Part shown: piece after piece, positions 8,592-18,552 of the stretch
How the letters are laid out: every line of letters begins with the position of its first letter
How positions within the stretch are numbered: the first letter of the stretch is position 1
Source of the DNA: Pseudomonadales bacterium
GTDB taxonomy: Bacteria > Pseudomonadota > Gammaproteobacteria > Pseudomonadales > UBA7434
Direction: 5' to 3'
Length of the DNA stretch: 32,287 nt
Assembly (NCBI GenBank): GCA_028223755.1
Contig: JAOIUY010000009.1
Coordinates: 1 to 32,287 of the forward strand
Made by a program: the position numbers and the translations under genes
Notes under the pieces: generated by a model
What the model was told of the DNA's origin: nothing
The model's database searches: none
Seen by the model: only the letters and a program-made list of their open reading frames with translations

Positions 8592-9809
8592 ATGAGTATC
8601 GAAATCAAAGCGCCGTCTTTTCCTGAATCGGTAGCTGACGGCACGGTGGCAACCTGGCATAAAAAAGTAGGTGAAGCCTGCACACGTGATGAACTGATTG
8701 CTGATATTGAGACCGATAAGGTTGTGATTGAGATTAATGCCCCCTCTGAAGGTGCATTAACCGAAATCATTAAAGGCGAGGGCGAAATTATTCAGAGCGA
8801 TGAACTGATTGCCCGCTTTGAACAGGGCGCGGTTGCTGAAGCACCTGCTCCAGCAGTTGCGGTGACAGAGTCTGTTGCTACGCAATCTGATGCGGAGTTA
8901 ATTGTTAGCCCTGCAGCTAAAAAAATGATGGCAGAAAATAATCTTACTAACAATGAAGTGACGGGCAGTGGTAAAGCCGGTCGCGTGACAAAAGAAGATG
9001 TCCAAGCAGTGATTGATCAGCGCAAAATACAATCGGCCGTTGCTGAAGTCTCTGCACCGCCTGCGGCATCAGCACCATTAGCGACTATGGCTGCTGTCGA
9101 AGGTGATCGCCAAGAACGTCGCGTGCCTATGACTCGTTTACGAGCACGTATTGCCGAGCGTCTATTAAATGCAACGCAAACAACAGCGATGCTGACGACG
9201 TTTAATGAAGTGAATATGCAGCCGATAATGGAGTTGCGTGCTAAATATAAGGCACAGTTTGAGAAAACACATAACGGTACGCGTCTTGGTTTTATGTCGT
9301 TTTTTGTTCGTGCCTCAACAGAAGCGTTAAAGCGTTTTCCTGCGGTTAACGCCTCGATTGATGGCGATGATATTGTCTATCATGGTTATTTTGATGTCGG
9401 TGTTGCAGTGTCGAGTGATCGTGGCTTGGTCGTACCTGTACTTCGTGATGCCGATGCTATGAGTCTTGCTAGCGTTGAAAGTAAGATTCGTGAGTACGGT
9501 GCTAAGGCAATGGATGGCAAACTCAGCATGGACGAAATGACGGGCGGTACTTTTACAATTACGAATGGCGGTGTGTTTGGTTCGTTGATGTCGACGCCGA
9601 TTTTAAACCCGCCGCAAGCAGCGATTTTGGGGATGCATAAAATCCAAGAGCGTCCTATGGCAGTGAATGGCGAAGTGAAAATTTTGCCAATGATGAATTT
9701 AGCTCTGTCTTATGATCATCGATTGATTGATGGCAAAGATGCGGTGCAGTTTTTGGTGGCGATAAAAGAGATGATTGAAGATCCAGCGCGAATCTTGTTG
9801 GAACTTTAA
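8592..9809 (+). CDS. sucB: 2-oxoglutarate dehydrogenase E2, dihydrolipoyl succinyltransferase
   Basis: Core of the 2-oxoglutarate dehydrogenase complex; it forms succinyl-CoA. It has 405 residues. One N-terminal lipoyl domain (1-78) carries the lipoylated lysine K43 in [10 protein letters not shown]. An Ala/Pro-rich linker leads to a peripheral-subunit-binding domain (about 104-142, [12 protein letters not shown]...GRVTKEDV), a second linker, and the acyltransferase domain (about 175-405) with catalytic H376 and D380 in SYDHRLIDG. It is co-directional with sucA and lpd at about 60-base spacing, so one transcript is likely. Confidence 0.97.
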   Translation: MSIEIKAPSFPESVADGTVATWHKKVGEACTRDELIADIETDKVVIEINAPSEGALTEIIKGEGEIIQSDELIARFEQGAVAEAPAPAVAVTESVATQSDAELIVSPAAKKMMAENNLTNNEVTGSGKAGRVTKEDVQAVIDQRKIQSAVAEVSAPPAASAPLATMAAVEGDRQERRVPMTRLRARIAERLLNATQTTAMLTTFNEVNMQPIMELRAKYKAQFEKTHNGTRLGFMSFFVRASTEALKRFPAVNASIDGDDIVYHGYFDVGVAVSSDRGLVVPVLRDADAMSLASVESKIREYGAKAMDGKLSMDEMTGGTFTITNGGVFGSLMSTPILNPPQAAILGMHKIQERPMAVNGEVKILPMMNLALSYDHRLIDGKDAVQFLVAIKEMIEDPARILLEL

Positions 9810-9866
9810 TGGCCTCACTTGTCCTTATTTAGAATATTTAATTTTTAGTTTTGTTGATTGGAATAA

Positions 9867-11327
<1,461 letters not shown>

Positions 11328-11335
11328 CTTTGATT

Positions 11336-11374
11336 GTCGCTATATCATCGAATCGAGGTGATATAGCGGCTTTT
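11336..11374 (+). terminator. Hairpin after lpd, possible leaky terminator
   Basis: CGCTATATCA pairs with TGATATAGCG (10 bp, extendable by a G-U and a G-C pair) around a short loop, ending in a TTTTGGTCTT tail that is a poor U-tract. It lies 10 bases after the lpd stop and about 150 before sucC. It may end part of the transcripts or just stabilise the lpd 3' end. Confidence 0.55.
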
Positions 11375-11525
11375 GGTCTTGCCTAACCCCCCTTTAATTT
11401 GAGAAAATTTGTTCGCTTTTTTTGAGTCATATCGCTTTGAGTAATGCGCTGCCTTTTTGAGTTTGAAAGACTCTTGAGCGTTTACTTTTATTTTTCATAT
11501 TTGTTTCATAATCGGAAATTAACCC

Positions 11526-12695
11526 ATGAATTTGCATGAATACCAAGGCAAGCAATTGTTTGCCGAATACGGTTTGCCTGTGTCGAAAGGCTATGCCGTA
11601 GATACACCTAAAGAAGCTGCAGAAGCTGCAGATAAAATCGGCGGCACTGAATGGGTGGTTAAAGCTCAGGTTCATGCTGGTGGTCGCGGTAAAGCTGGGG
11701 GCGTTAAGCTTCTTAAAAGCAAAGACGATATCAAAGCATTTGCACAGCAATGGCTGGGTAAAAATTTAGTGACTTATCAGACTGATGAAAATGGTCAGCC
11801 GGTCAGTAAAATTTTGGTTGAAGCCTGTACTGATATTGCACAAGAGCTTTATTTGGGTGCGGTTGTTGATCGTGGAAGCCGTCGAGTTGTCTTTATGGCC
11901 TCTACCGAAGGCGGTGTAGAGATTGAAACCGTGGCGCATGAAACGCCAGAGAAAATTTTAAAAGCTGAAATTGATCCATTGGTGGGTGCGCAGCCTTACC
12001 AAGGACGTGAGCTGGCGTTTAAGTTGGGATTAAACAACGACCAAGTTAAACAGTTTACTAAAATCTTTTTAGGCTTAGCGAAGTTATTTCAAGATTGTGA
12101 TTTAGCTTTGTTAGAAGTGAATCCATTAGTGATCACTCCTGAAGGCAACTTGCATTGTCTCGATGCGAAACTGGGTATCGACGGTAATGCTATGTATCGC
12201 CATCCTAAGTTGCGTGAAATGCATGATCCTTCACAAGAAGATGAGCGTGAAGCGCATGCCGCTCAGTGGGATCTTAACTACGTTGCCTTAGATGGCAATA
12301 TTGGTTGCATGGTGAATGGCGCAGGTTTAGCCATGGGTACTATGGATATTGTTAATTTACATGGTGGCTCACCGGCTAACTTTCTTGATGTCGGTGGCGG
12401 TGCAACCAAAGAGCGCGTTTCAGAAGCGTTTAAAATTATTTTATCGGACGATAATGTTAAAGCCGTATTAGTTAATATCTTTGGCGGTATCGTTCGCTGT
12501 GACTTGATTGCTGATGGCATTATTGGTGCAGTAGAAGAGGTTGGTGTTGATGTGCCTGTTGTCGTTCGACTTGAAGGCAACAACGCAGAGAAGGGATCAA
12601 AAATATTAGCTGATAGTGGTCTTAACATCATTGCAGCAACTAGCTTAAAAGAGGCTGCTGAGTCAGTTGTTAAGGCAGCAGGAGGTGCTCAATGA
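11526..12695 (+). CDS. sucC: Succinyl-CoA synthetase (ADP/GDP-forming) beta subunit
   Basis: With SucD it converts succinyl-CoA to succinate with substrate-level phosphorylation. It has 389 residues (E. coli 388). The N-terminal ATP-grasp starts [19 protein letters not shown], with the nucleotide-binding stretch [15 protein letters not shown]. The C-terminal ligase domain includes [14 protein letters not shown] at 11526 has GGAAA about ten bases upstream. Its TGA overlaps the sucD ATG in an ATGA arrangement, indicating translational coupling. A 198-base gap from lpd allows a separate promoter, though none is clear. Confidence 0.97.
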   Translation: MNLHEYQGKQLFAEYGLPVSKGYAVDTPKEAAEAADKIGGTEWVVKAQVHAGGRGKAGGVKLLKSKDDIKAFAQQWLGKNLVTYQTDENGQPVSKILVEACTDIAQELYLGAVVDRGSRRVVFMASTEGGVEIETVAHETPEKILKAEIDPLVGAQPYQGRELAFKLGLNNDQVKQFTKIFLGLAKLFQDCDLALLEVNPLVITPEGNLHCLDAKLGIDGNAMYRHPKLREMHDPSQEDEREAHAAQWDLNYVALDGNIGCMVNGAGLAMGTMDIVNLHGGSPANFLDVGGGATKERVSEAFKIILSDDNVKAVLVNIFGGIVRCDLIADGIIGAVEEVGVDVPVVVRLEGNNAEKGSKILADSGLNIIAATSLKEAAESVVKAAGGAQ

Positions 12696-13564
12696 GTATT
12701 TTAATTGATAAGAACACTAAAGTTATTTGTCAGGGTTTTACTGGCGGGCAAGGTACGTTTCATTCAGAGCAAGCGATTGAGTATGGTACGCAAATGGTCG
12801 GTGGTGTAACACCGGGTAAAGGCGGGCAAGAACATTTAGGTTTGCCGGTGTTCAATACGGTTGCTGATGCCGTTGAGCAAACCGGTGCCGATGCATCGGT
12901 TATTTATGTACCAGCGCCGTTTTGTAAAGATTCTATTTTAGAAGCGGCCAATAGTGGCGTTAAATTGATTGTTTGTATTACTGAAGGCATTCCTACTTTG
13001 GATATGTTGGATGCTAAAGTTGCCTGTGATCAATTAGGTGTACGTTTAATTGGGCCGAACTGTCCAGGTGTTATTACACCGGGCGAATGTAAGATTGGCA
13101 TCATGCCTGGTTCGATTCATTTGCCGGGCAAAGTGGGCATTGTTTCACGTTCAGGTACATTGACTTACGAAGCCGTTAAGCAAACGACGGATGCGGGTTT
13201 TGGTCAAACTACTTGTGTTGGTATTGGTGGCGATCCAATTCCTGGGTCAAACTTTATCGATATTCTTGAGTTGTTTGAGAAAGATCCAGCGACTGAAGCG
13301 ATTGTGATGATTGGCGAGATTGGTGGTACTGCTGAAGAAGAAGCAGCAGAATACATTAAGTCTAACGTTAGCAAGCCAGTAGTGTCTTATATTGCCGGTG
13401 TTACAGCGCCTGCAGGTAAGCGTATGGGTCATGCGGGCGCTATTATCTCGGGTGGTAAAGGTACGGCGGATGAAAAGTTTGCAGCCTTAGAAGCGGCCGG
13501 TGTTAAAACCGTTCGTAGCCTAGCGGATATTGGTGCAGGCTTGAAAGAAATCACTGGTTGGTAA
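12692..13564 (+). CDS. sucD: Succinyl-CoA synthetase alpha subunit
   Basis: CoA-binding and phosphohistidine subunit of succinyl-CoA synthetase, 290 residues. The CoA-binding fold is at the N-terminus ([15 protein letters not shown]). The active-site stretch [13 protein letters not shown] holds the phosphorylated histidine (H247, Met included). A strong GGAGGT at 12681-12686 inside the end of sucC drives the start, and the two reading frames overlap by four bases. A strong terminator follows. Confidence 0.97.
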   Translation: MSILIDKNTKVICQGFTGGQGTFHSEQAIEYGTQMVGGVTPGKGGQEHLGLPVFNTVADAVEQTGADASVIYVPAPFCKDSILEAANSGVKLIVCITEGIPTLDMLDAKVACDQLGVRLIGPNCPGVITPGECKIGIMPGSIHLPGKVGIVSRSGTLTYEAVKQTTDAGFGQTTCVGIGGDPIPGSNFIDILELFEKDPATEAIVMIGEIGGTAEEEAAEYIKSNVSKPVVSYIAGVTAPAGKRMGHAGAIISGGKGTADEKFAALEAAGVKTVRSLADIGAGLKEITGW

Positions 13565-13592
13565 GCTTTCGTTAAAACTTTTGATTATATCT

Positions 13593-13624
13593 AACGCCCC
13601 GGCAATTGCTGGGGCGTTTTTGTT
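13593..13624 (+). terminator. Rho-independent terminator after sucD
   Basis: An 11-bp stem (AACGCCCCGGC / GCTGGGGCGTT, with one G-T pair) around an AATT loop, followed by a T-rich run. It ends the TCA cluster. The next 190 bases before 13815 show no gene and no clear promoter. Confidence 0.92.
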
Positions 13625-13814
13625 TTAAGCGTAAGGTTTTTTATTCGATATTTTTTTCAGCACTTTTTAATAAGTCATTTGTCCTAAATTATTCGACTGA
13701 TGAGCTAGGAAAGGAATCCCAGAACTGGCTTTTTATTTTAATAGGGAAACTGCATCGCATTTTTTCATAAATATAAAAGCTAAGCTCTCAAGGATATTAA
13801 TGGTGTTTTAAAAG

Positions 13815-14516
13815 ATGAGAGATATTATGAGAAGGGATGCGTTAGTGACTGTTTTAAGTCAATCGGCAACAATAAACCTACCTGAAAACCGTATGATCCG
13901 TGTTGCCTTTACGTTAGGGCCGGGTTCTCAAGTCATAGATGTAGCGGTTCCTTGGGAAGTCTTTCAGGATGTGCGCATCAATGAAGAGCCTGTTTTTGAA
14001 ATGTATACCGTCGGTGCGAGTAAGGATCTTGTGAGTATGAGTGGCGGTATGTTGGTAGCGCCTAACTATTCTGTCTTTGATGCACCACAACCTGATGTAA
14101 TTGTTTCACCAGCACATGAGAGTTCATCTGAAATTATTGAGTGGTTAAAAAAAGCGAGTATTGATGCTGATCTAACAACATCATTATGCACAGGTGCTTA
14201 TCATTTAGCAGAGGCGGGCTTGCTAGATGGTTTGTTGGTAACAACATTCCATACCATGTTAGATGATTTTGCGGATCGGTTTCCAAATATTTGTGTTTCA
14301 CGCGAACAGACTTTTGTTGATCAAGGCCATATCATTACCGCAGGCGGTCTTACGGCCGGCATTGATATGTCGCTGCATATTGTGAGTCGGTATTTTGGTG
14401 TTGAGGTGGCTCAGCAGACTGCGCATTTTATTGAATATACAAATGAGGATTGGCAGCAAGCTAATACCGAGTTAGTCGATGACTTTGCCGCGCAACGATT
14501 TTGTTTTTCCCCGTAG
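13815..14516 (+). CDS. DJ-1/PfpI-family (class I glutamine amidotransferase-like) protein
   Basis: A 233-residue protein with the flavodoxin-like DJ-1/PfpI fold. The nucleophile elbow SLCTGAYHLAEAGLLDG carries Cys125, and the conserved glutamate lies in VPWEVFQD. TTFHTMLDDF and TAGGLTAGIDMSLHIV are typical of the sensor domain of GlxA-type AraC regulators, but no helix-turn-helix domain follows, so this is the stand-alone form. Function could be a hydratase, deglycase or chaperone; it cannot be chosen from sequence. The start is uncertain: ATGs at 13815, 13827 and 13893 are all possible, and the family core begins at the last (MIRVAFTLGPG). The 3' end overlaps arfB by 45 bases on the opposite strand. 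Confidence 0.85.
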   Translation: MRDIMRRDALVTVLSQSATINLPENRMIRVAFTLGPGSQVIDVAVPWEVFQDVRINEEPVFEMYTVGASKDLVSMSGGMLVAPNYSVFDAPQPDVIVSPAHESSSEIIEWLKKASIDADLTTSLCTGAYHLAEAGLLDGLLVTTFHTMLDDFADRFPNICVSREQTFVDQGHIITAGGLTAGIDMSLHIVSRYFGVEVAQQTAHFIEYTNEDWQQANTELVDDFAAQRFCFSP

Positions 14517-14885
14517 TGTCTTGCTATCCATTCTTTTACGTTGAGAGTTTTTTGATGGCTTAGTGGGTCGTCGGGTTTTTTGTTCTACAGTCACTGTTTT
14601 AATTAATTTTTTTAGCCGCATAAGCGCATCGCTGCGATTTTTTTCTTGCGTACGATGCTGCTGGGCTTTAATAATAATTATGCCTTCTTTATTGATACGT
14701 TGATCATTTAATGCGAGTAATCGTCGCTTGTATAACTCAGGTAGGCAGGAGTTGTTAATATCAAAGCGAAGATGAATGGCAGTAGAAACTTTATTGACGT
14801 TTTGGCCACCTGCACCTTGTGAGCGTATTGCGGATAATTCTATTTCCGCTTCAGGGATGCTGAGTCGATTGTTGATTGTAATCAT
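14472..14885 (-). CDS. arfB: Peptidyl-tRNA hydrolase ArfB (ribosome rescue)
   Basis: Releases peptides from ribosomes stalled without a stop codon. It has 137 residues, like E. coli YaeJ/ArfB. The catalytic GGQ (G26-G27-Q28) lies in RSQGAGGQNVNKVSTAIHLR. The tail after residue 100 is very basic (KTRRPTKPSKNSQRKR and TLRGKTKSLRGK), as needed to enter the empty mRNA channel. The start codon follows directly on the stop of the upstream unknown gene (TAAATG), so the two are co-transcribed. Its last 14 codons overlap the convergent DJ-1-like gene. Confidence 0.95.
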   Translation of the reverse strand: MITINNRLSIPEAEIELSAIRSQGAGGQNVNKVSTAIHLRFDINNSCLPELYKRRLLALNDQRINKEGIIIIKAQQHRTQEKNRSDALMRLKKLIKTVTVEQKTRRPTKPSKNSQRKRMDSKTLRGKTKSLRGKVID

Positions 14886-15413
14886 TTACCACCAATGCTT
14901 GCCGAAGCGTTCTGGGTTGGCCCAGAATCTCGCATTATTCCAATCACGTTTTTTAATATAACTTTCTATTTGGTAGGCAAAGCAATTTAATATGGGTTCA
15001 TTGCTGTTAGGTGTTTGTGGTTTGAATTGGGCAAGCCGCTTTAATCCGAGGCTAAATAAATCACTTTCTTGCCAATCATTTTTTTCTAAATGGCTTTCTC
15101 TTAAGTTATTTTCTTTAAGCGGTATAAATAGATAAATATGGTGACATAGGCGATTTCTAATACCGGCTAATAATTCAATGCCGCTTTGTTTGCTTTGGTT
15201 GATAAAATCGGGTGCAATTAAACAAATATCAAATCGTGTTGCTATGGTTGCTAGAAGAGAAGCGTCATTAATAGTTTGCAATTGGCAGTTGTCTTTTTGT
15301 GATTCCAGATATTCCTTTACAGCAGGCGGCTGCTCATCACCAAATAATAATACATTTTTGGGATGATGCTCTTCTAATAAATTAGCAATGAGTTGGTCTG
15401 GACTTAAATTCAT
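14886..15413 (-). CDS. Conserved hypothetical protein, possibly DUF6231-like
   Basis: A 175-residue cytoplasmic protein, no membrane segment or signal. The N-terminal half reads like an alpha/beta fold (NVLLFGDEQ, FDICLIAPDF, IYLFIPL). The C-terminus is aromatic-rich (NNARFWANPERFGKHWW). From memory this resembles a small Pseudomonas-type family (DUF6231); I could not check. A good AAGGT ribosome site precedes ATG at 15413 and a promoter lies just upstream. It is directly joined to arfB, which hints at a translation-related or merely co-expressed role. No function is assigned. Confidence 0.8.
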   Translation of the reverse strand: MNLSPDQLIANLLEEHHPKNVLLFGDEQPPAVKEYLESQKDNCQLQTINDASLLATIATRFDICLIAPDFINQSKQSGIELLAGIRNRLCHHIYLFIPLKENNLRESHLEKNDWQESDLFSLGLKRLAQFKPQTPNSNEPILNCFAYQIESYIKKRDWNNARFWANPERFGKHWW

Positions 15414-15435
15414 TGAATACCTTTTTATATCTATT

Positions 15436-15466
15436 ATTATAAAGTGCTTATTGCTCTATCCGTCAA
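15436..15466 (-). promoter_or_regulatory. Promoter for the hypothetical-arfB unit
   Basis: On the minus strand TTGACG (15466-15461) and a perfect TATAAT (15441-15436) are 19 bases apart, slightly long. The -35 box lies within the last codons of the upstream FMN gene. Start near 15429, only about 15 bases before the gene. Confidence 0.45.
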
Positions 15467-16991
15467 CAATAACTTTAATTTGTTCCACCTCGGCGTAGGG
15501 GTGTATTTCTGATATGGCTTGCGATAAGCCATCACTGCTTACAATGTGTGCATGGCTACGCTTTAATCTTCGTGGTTCTTTGACACCGCAGGAGTGAGCA
15601 ATAGCGCCGACTTCAAAAACCATATTTTTGGTGTAGTTAGCAACGCGCTCCGCTTTGTTGCTAGGGTCTAAACCAAACTGTAATTTTTTGTTGTGTGTGG
15701 TGATACCTGTAGGGCAAGTGTTTTTATTGCACTGCAGCGCTTGTATGCAGCCTAACGCAAACATAAAGCCGCGAGCGGAGACGACAAAGTCTGCACCCAT
15801 ACACAGGGCCCAAGCAACACCTGACGGTGTAATCATTTTACCAGAGCCAATGACCTTAATACGCTTGCGCAATCCGTATTGGTTCAGTTTATTGGTCACT
15901 AGCGGTAAACTTTCTTTTAATGGTAGGCCAACAAAATCCATTAGGCTTTGTGGTGCCGCACCGGTGCCGCCGTCGGCGCTGTCGATAGTGATAAAGTCAG
16001 GGGCAGATTCAATACCGCGAGCCAGAATTAGACTACACATGCTGTCTATCCAAGCCGAAGAACCAATAACAGCTTTAAAGCCGACAGGTTTACCTGTGAC
16101 ATCGCGAATATGAGCAATCATATCGAGCAGGTCTTCAACTGAGTTGATATCGGGATGGCCGTTGGGGCTGATAGAGTCTTCACCGATATTGATGCCTCGG
16201 ATATTGGCGATTTCAGCGGTGACTTTTTCGCCGGGTAAAATACCGCCTTTGCCGGGCTTAGCCCCCTGACTCAGCTTGATTTCAAACATACGAATTTGTT
16301 CGTGATCAGCAATAGCTTTTAATTTTTCGTCAGATAAGTGGCCACTGCTGTCGCGAACGCCGTACTTAGCTGTGCCGATTTGATAGACGAGATCGCAGCC
16401 GCTCTCTAGATGATATGAGCTAACACCACCTTCGCCGGTATTCATCCAGCAGCCAGCTTTTTTTGCACCGCGTGATAGCGCTTGTATGGCTGGCTTAGAG
16501 AGCGCACCGTAGCTCATACCCGATATATTAAACAGTGATCGAGTTTTATAGGGCTGCCGACAATAGGGGCCTAGGATGACTTCTCCTGGTTGGGCGGCAT
16601 CTTCGCTCAATGTGGGAAAGGGACAGTTAACAAAGAGTACGCTACCTGCGGGAGTTAAGCTGCGTGTGGAGCCAAAGGCGATCGTGCTATCAACATTCTT
16701 AGCGGCGCGATAAGCCCATGATCGCTCGGCGCGATTAAAGGGGAGTTCTTCACGATCCATAGCAAAAAAGTATTGCCGAAAAAATTCGCCCAAATGTTCA
16801 AACAAGTAGCGAAAGCGGCCAATCACTGGGTAGTTACGACGTACGGTATGTTCCGTTTGCCGTTTATCAATTATAAATAAAACGATGACGGTAATAATGA
16901 GTGCACCAACCGTTAGCAGAAACAATACGGCCATGACGCCTAAGGTATTGATCAGTAAGTGTGTGGTCTCAGGACTGAAAAGGTTATCCAT
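15456..16991 (-). CDS. Membrane-anchored FMN-binding glutamate-synthase-family protein
   Basis: A 511-residue protein matching the central FMN domain of glutamate synthase (GltB-type) but without the amidotransferase domain. One N-terminal membrane helix (about 13-41) and a basic linker come first. The FMN barrel shows ISGMSYGALSKPAI, NTGEGGVSSYH, KPGKGGILPGEKVT and TIDSADGGTGAAP. The 3Fe-4S cysteines C415, C421 and C426 are in CIQALQCNKNTCPTG. So it should bind FMN and an Fe-S cluster and act as a membrane-attached oxidoreductase; the substrate is unknown, since no glutaminase half is present. It is divergent from the FAD-linked dehydrogenase at 17161. Confidence 0.9.
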   Translation of the reverse strand: MDNLFSPETTHLLINTLGVMAVLFLLTVGALIITVIVLFIIDKRQTEHTVRRNYPVIGRFRYLFEHLGEFFRQYFFAMDREELPFNRAERSWAYRAAKNVDSTIAFGSTRSLTPAGSVLFVNCPFPTLSEDAAQPGEVILGPYCRQPYKTRSLFNISGMSYGALSKPAIQALSRGAKKAGCWMNTGEGGVSSYHLESGCDLVYQIGTAKYGVRDSSGHLSDEKLKAIADHEQIRMFEIKLSQGAKPGKGGILPGEKVTAEIANIRGINIGEDSISPNGHPDINSVEDLLDMIAHIRDVTGKPVGFKAVIGSSAWIDSMCSLILARGIESAPDFITIDSADGGTGAAPQSLMDFVGLPLKESLPLVTNKLNQYGLRKRIKVIGSGKMITPSGVAWALCMGADFVVSARGFMFALGCIQALQCNKNTCPTGITTHNKKLQFGLDPSNKAERVANYTKNMVFEVGAIAHSCGVKEPRRLKRSHAHIVSSDGLSQAISEIHPYAEVEQIKVIVDG

Positions 16992-17160
16992 ATCGATGGC
17001 CTATATAGTGGATAATAATTTACCTCAAGAGCTTTATAGAGACTCAATCTACCAGTAAGTTCTAAGGGAGTTCAAGTTAATTAGTTTCCTGCTATATCTA
17101 TTATGGATTTATGACGGATAATGAGCACTGTGTTAGCTGGATGAATGGATTTTATTTTTT

Positions 17161-18552
17161 ATGTCGAATGAATATTACCGTGAAATCGAGGCCTTATTTC
17201 CCGATGCTGTGCTGATTGGTGATGCGGTTAGTGAGAAATATGCCGTGGACTGGAGTGCTGAGAATGCCTACCAGCCAACAATGGTTGTGCGACCCAAGCG
17301 CGTTGAAGATATCTCCTCGTTATTAGCATATTGCAACACTAACGATTTACCTGTGGTGACGCAGGGTGGTTTAACTGGCCTAGCGGGTGGAGCAACACCA
17401 CAGCAAGGTGAAGTTGTTCTTTCTTTAGAGCGATTGTCTGGCATCACTGAGATTGATAGCCAGTCGATGACATTGACTGCGCTAGCTGGTACGCCTTTAG
17501 AGCAACTTCAGCAAGCAGCAGAGGATGCCGGTTTTTACTTGCCGTTGGATTTAGGTGCTCGTGGCAGTTGCACTATTGGAGGTAATGTTTCAACTAATGC
17601 TGGCGGTAATCAGGTTTTATATTACGGTATGACGAGAGCGTTAGTATTGGGTTTAACGGCGATAAAGGCAGATGGCACCGTAATTCGATCAATGAACAAA
17701 ATGCTTAAAAATAATGCTGGTTATGATCTTAAGCAATTGTTTATTGGCTCGGAGGGCACCTTAGGTATTGTTACTGAGGTAGTTCTTCGACTTTATCCAA
17801 AGACTTTATCAAAAAAATCAGCACTATGCGCTTTTGATAATTTTAATGATGTTGTTGGTTTTTTACAGACAATGCAGCGCCGCCTGTCAAGAGTCACGGC
17901 CTTTGAATTAATGTGGTCTAACTATGTTGAGAAAGTATTTTCAATTAATCCAAATTGTAGTAATCCTTTTACTCAAAAATATCCGCTCTATGTTTTGATT
18001 GAGGCTGAGGGTAGCGATATTGAATATGATGGTCAGCGTTTCGATAAGGTGCTTGCTGATTATTTAGAGCAGGGCAATATGTTAGATGCCGTGGTGGCCC
18101 AATCGAATACTGATGCTGAAAAATTTTGGCATATTCGCGATGGTGTTAGTTCAATTCTTTCCGCTATAAAGTATCGGGCTAATTTTGATATTGGCGTACC
18201 TGTTAGTGTGATGGATGAATTTGTTAAACGTGTTGAGCGCGCATTAGAAAAAAGTATCACTGATTTGCAGCTATGTACGTTTGGCCATATGGCTGATGGT
18301 AATTTACATCTATTGGCTTGGACAGACAGTGGCAGTGATGATCATAAAGAGGCGGTTGTGCAATCGATTTATCAACAGGTCTATGAAATTGTTGGTGAGA
18401 TGAATGGCACGGTGACTGCCGAGCATGGCATCGGTGCTATGAAACGAAAGTATTTGAAATTGTGTCGCAGTGAAGAAGAGATTGCTTTGATGCGAACATT
18501 AAAGCAGGCAATGGACCCTAAAGGCATTTTAAATCCTAATCGAGTGCTTTAA
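17161..18552 (+). CDS. FAD-linked D-2-hydroxyacid dehydrogenase (GlcD/DLD/D2HGDH family)
   Basis: A 463-residue VAO-type flavoprotein: an FAD_binding_4 domain (about 35-210; GGLTGLAGG, then GGNVSTNAGGN near residue 140, then LFIGSEGTLGIVTEV) and an FAD-oxidase C-terminal domain with the metal/substrate histidines in FGHMADGNLHLL and AEHGIGAMKRKYL (from residue 421). Family members oxidise D-lactate, D-2-hydroxyglutarate or glycolate and pass electrons to an acceptor such as ETF or quinone. The substrate cannot be fixed here; D-2-hydroxyglutarate would fit the TCA neighbourhood, but that is inference. The ribosome site is weak (GGAT). Its 3' end overlaps the convergent protease gene by 24 bases. 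Confidence 0.9.
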   Translation: MSNEYYREIEALFPDAVLIGDAVSEKYAVDWSAENAYQPTMVVRPKRVEDISSLLAYCNTNDLPVVTQGGLTGLAGGATPQQGEVVLSLERLSGITEIDSQSMTLTALAGTPLEQLQQAAEDAGFYLPLDLGARGSCTIGGNVSTNAGGNQVLYYGMTRALVLGLTAIKADGTVIRSMNKMLKNNAGYDLKQLFIGSEGTLGIVTEVVLRLYPKTLSKKSALCAFDNFNDVVGFLQTMQRRLSRVTAFELMWSNYVEKVFSINPNCSNPFTQKYPLYVLIEAEGSDIEYDGQRFDKVLADYLEQGNMLDAVVAQSNTDAEKFWHIRDGVSSILSAIKYRANFDIGVPVSVMDEFVKRVERALEKSITDLQLCTFGHMADGNLHLLAWTDSGSDDHKEAVVQSIYQQVYEIVGEMNGTVTAEHGIGAMKRKYLKLCRSEEEIALMRTLKQAMDPKGILNPNRVL

